DNA from: Cytauxzoon felis
Taxonomy: Eukaryota > Apicomplexa > Aconoidasida > Piroplasmida > Theileriidae
Assembly (NCBI GenBank): GCA_020283715.1
Contig: JAIQCW010000204.1
Location: 1 to 64,000, forward strand
Length of the DNA stretch: 64,000 nt
Reading direction: 5' to 3'
The notes under the pieces were generated by a model that worked only from the letters and a program-made list of their open reading frames with translations, did no database searches and was not told the origin of the DNA. The translations under genes were made by a program, and so were the position numbers. Position 1 is the stretch's first letter. Each line of letters starts with the position of its first letter. Below, in pieces: positions 62,020 through 64,000 of the stretch.

Positions 62020-62433
62020 TTTCTATAAAATTATACCAAATGAATATATATATGTTAAACTTTATAACAAAATTAATATAACTTATATCTTAAATCATCT
62101 ATAATAGTAGAAGGCTACAATCAATATAAACCCCACCCATAAACAAGATCAAAATCTAACAAAACTAACAAAGTATTTAAATATAAATTATTATTATATT
62201 CAATTTTAAATTTTAAATGCTCAGAAGTAATAATATCATCAAAGGCAGCACCATATGAGCAAACTGCGAATGTTAGATGTATTATTTCATCATAGCATGA
62301 AGATTAACGGTCTATCATAATAGTACAATAAGAATATCACTTCATCAGAACAAATAACTTCATATCAACGTTACCCAGATAAGGATATTACCAATTGAGG
62401 TAGAATTTATATCTTTTACACCTGAATTCCAAT

Positions 62434-62660
62434 CCAACCCTCCTTCCACTAGGCCCCACCTGATGTCGTCTTGCAGACAGCTTCTTCTATTTATCTCCCC
62501 CTTCGCTTCCCTGAGATCAGCTTCGGGTAGTACACTTGAGGTCCAATCACTATCTTCTTCACCGCCACGACCTCCGGGAGTGGCTCTACTCTTTAGAGAC
62601 AGGTAAATAGAGAAGGCTCCACGCCGAGTGGGATCAGAGGCTGTAACCTCAGGTGGAATG
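62434..62660. ncRNA. GC-rich structured RNA candidate (element B), between eL38 and P0
   Basis: This block is far less AT-rich than its surroundings. It folds into one long rod by eye: CCACCTGA at 62457 pairs with TCAGGTGG at about 62650, and AGCTTCTTCTATTTA pairs with TAAATAGAGAAGGCT near 62605. Inside are a GCCAC/GTGGC hairpin and a segment shared with element A in the RPT5 intron. Plus-strand TAGTACACTTG fits an A-box pattern and GGTCCAATC weakly a B-box, so Pol III transcription from plus is possible. It resembles no snRNA, tRNA or RNase P core; an SRP-like rod is possible but the helix 8 motif is missing. Confidence 0.5.
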
Positions 62661-62685
62661 GATGTATAACCTTTCGTGTAGTTAT

Positions 62686-63623
62686 TTAATCGAATAATGA
62701 GAATCCCATATCATCATCTTCCTCTTCGACTTCTTCTTCTTCGACTTGTTGTGTTTCGGTTTGTGTGGGTGCAGCGGATGCTGGTGTTGATAGTGTGGCG
62801 AGTGCGTCTGGATTTTCTAGTATATCTTTGAGTGTTTTAATTTCTGGGAATGCGAAGTCGGATTCGATAACTAATCCTACGCAATTCTTGAATGCTGATA
62901 TAACAGAATGATCAATTGATAGTGATGTTGGGAATCCTAATTCGAGTGAGAATGCATTTGCAAAGGTGATACCAGATTTCATACAATCTAGGATATCATC
63001 ATCGGTAACATCCAATACACTTGCATCACAAATATCCCCACTATCATAAACTTTTTCAACTTTAAGACCGTATGAAAATGGTTTAATATTTAATTTTGTA
63101 ATAATGTAGCACCAGATGCTGATACTTTATCATCTTTTTTAATTAAATGTACATCATTTTGTATTTCAATTTGGCCTTTAACAATTTTAGTAGATATACC
63201 AAGCGCTTGAAAGAATGAAGTCTGTGATGGATCTAATCCTGTAGAACCAGCTGGTATAAATACATCAACAGGTGCTATTACACCTTGACGTGCAGGTGCT
63301 GGTACGCGATTTTCTAAAATTACTCTACGTACATCCATAGGATCAGCTTCACAAAATACAAATCCAGTATTTAATTTTATACATTGTGAAAATCTTTCAA
63401 TCTCTGGTGAATCTCCAAAATTCATACTTAATGCACGTCTTATCATTGTGTTTTTACCCATCAATACCGTAGCCATACCTCTTAATGAATGACGTACGGT
63501 AGCCATCTGTTTAGATCCAACATGGTCGACACTAACAATCAGTATTCTTGGGTACGTCTTCATACAGTGGGTCAACTTCTCGAAGTATAATTTCTTCTTT
63601 TCTTGTTTACTCAATTTAACCAT
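62686..63623 (-). CDS. RPLP0: 60S acidic ribosomal protein P0 (uL10), with a frame break
   Basis: Base of the ribosomal stalk. Starts at ATG 63623; the N-terminal domain has HVGSKQMATVRHSLRG and MGKNTMIRRAL, then PAGSTGLDPSQTSFFQALGI. The frame then meets TAA at 63090-63092. The rest (FSYGLKVEKVYDSG to EEEDDDMGFSLFD, the conserved P-protein tail) continues in another frame with no splice site between. The family sequence at the junction would be satisfied by one more A in the run at 63094-63097. The gene is essential, so an error in the sequence is more likely than a pseudogene. Encodes about 312 aa. Confidence 0.92.
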
Positions 63624-64000
63624 TTTAATAAATACGATAAGATAAAATATATTAAATCTAAATTAATATTATTATAAATAGGTTATGAAAATATGGAAAT
63701 CTATTACGGAATGTATGGAATCATGTCGGCATTAGCAAATATATAGGATTTTATGTATAAAAACATAAATTATACTTACCAATTAATAAATTTAATATAA
63801 ATACTTATAATTTATATTAGACAAATTATATTTATACATATACTAAAACTCATAATCATAGTTCATTCATCTATATGAGGTCAGTATCCGTCGTCTACAA
63901 TGGGGTGGTCGATCTCCTATGTAATGGCGGTGATAATACTACACATTATTGTCTGAATTGTCACATAACTTGTTAATATAAATAAATTCTGATATTATAT
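63624..64000. other. Upstream region of P0 and window end
   Basis: Mostly very AT-rich. A GC-richer island at about 63865-63945 (TCCGTCGTCTACAATGGGGT and TAATGGCGG) stands out. It might be a small RNA or the start of another feature beyond the window; I could not classify it. The P0 promoter should lie here. Confidence 0.45.

Noticed and set aside
62434..62660. SRP (7SL) RNA
   Set aside because: A rod shape with paired ends and short matches such as AGTGGGATC were tempting, but the conserved helix 8 motif and the UGUAAU loop near a 5' end are not in the right places.
1..64000. tRNA genes, rRNA genes, CRISPR arrays, transposons
   Set aside because: Looked for B-box-like sequences, tandem spacer arrays and transposase or reverse transcriptase motifs; none was convincing.

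Overview
The window is a nuclear chromosome segment of an apicomplexan parasite, most consistent with a piroplasm such as Babesia microti. The DNA is AT-rich and very gene-dense. Almost every gene is broken by tiny GT-AG introns of about 25-50 nt. The gene set includes an EF-G with a signal-peptide-like leader that suggests import into an apicoplast, a SET8-like SET-domain gene, an SMC1 cohesin gene and helical-repeat proteins of the organelle RNA-binding kind. Exons were joined by hand from reading frames and splice sites. Several genes have little or no long ORF and are visible only after splicing, notably UFM1, prefoldin 6, the KEOPS subunit CGI121, a dihydrouridine synthase and apicoplast EF-G.

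Layout. 1-3.9 kb: 3' end of a VPS41-like gene, a secreted Cys-rich protein, and the mitochondrial 2-oxoglutarate dehydrogenase E2. 3.9-11.6 kb: a giant MATH plus USP7-like gene whose protease motifs look degenerate. 11.6-13.3 kb: a perfect 356-bp inverted repeat carrying two convergent U5 snRNA genes. 13.3-18 kb: glutathione synthetase and a secreted protein with SUEL-lectin-like repeats. 18-23.4 kb: prefoldin 6, a small secreted protein, a tRNA dihydrouridine synthase, a possible mitoribosomal S21-like protein and a helical-repeat protein. 23.5-30.3 kb: CGI121, a DENN-MORN fusion protein, TCTP and a MYND-finger protein. 30.3-35.4 kb: apicoplast EF-G, DRG1 GTPase and a TAF10-like protein. 35.4-41.9 kb: SET8-like protein, a long helical protein and a small secreted protein. 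42-49 kb: importin-5-like karyopherin, a beta-propeller-like protein and a two-RRM protein. 49.3-57 kb: SMC1, UFM1 and a COG2-like tether subunit. 57.2-63.6 kb: proteasome ATPase RPT5, a four-helix membrane protein, glyoxalase II, eL38 and P0 (uL10), with two related GC-rich elements that may be structured RNA.

These are mostly unlinked housekeeping functions: translation, protein turnover, splicing, chromatin and trafficking. Recurring features are convergent genes whose stops lie only 4-25 bp apart, very short introns, and three conserved genes whose frame breaks at a short A/T run. The three breaks look more like homopolymer indel errors in the sequence than true pseudogenes, but only raw reads can settle this. 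No tRNA, rRNA, CRISPR array or recognisable transposon was seen.
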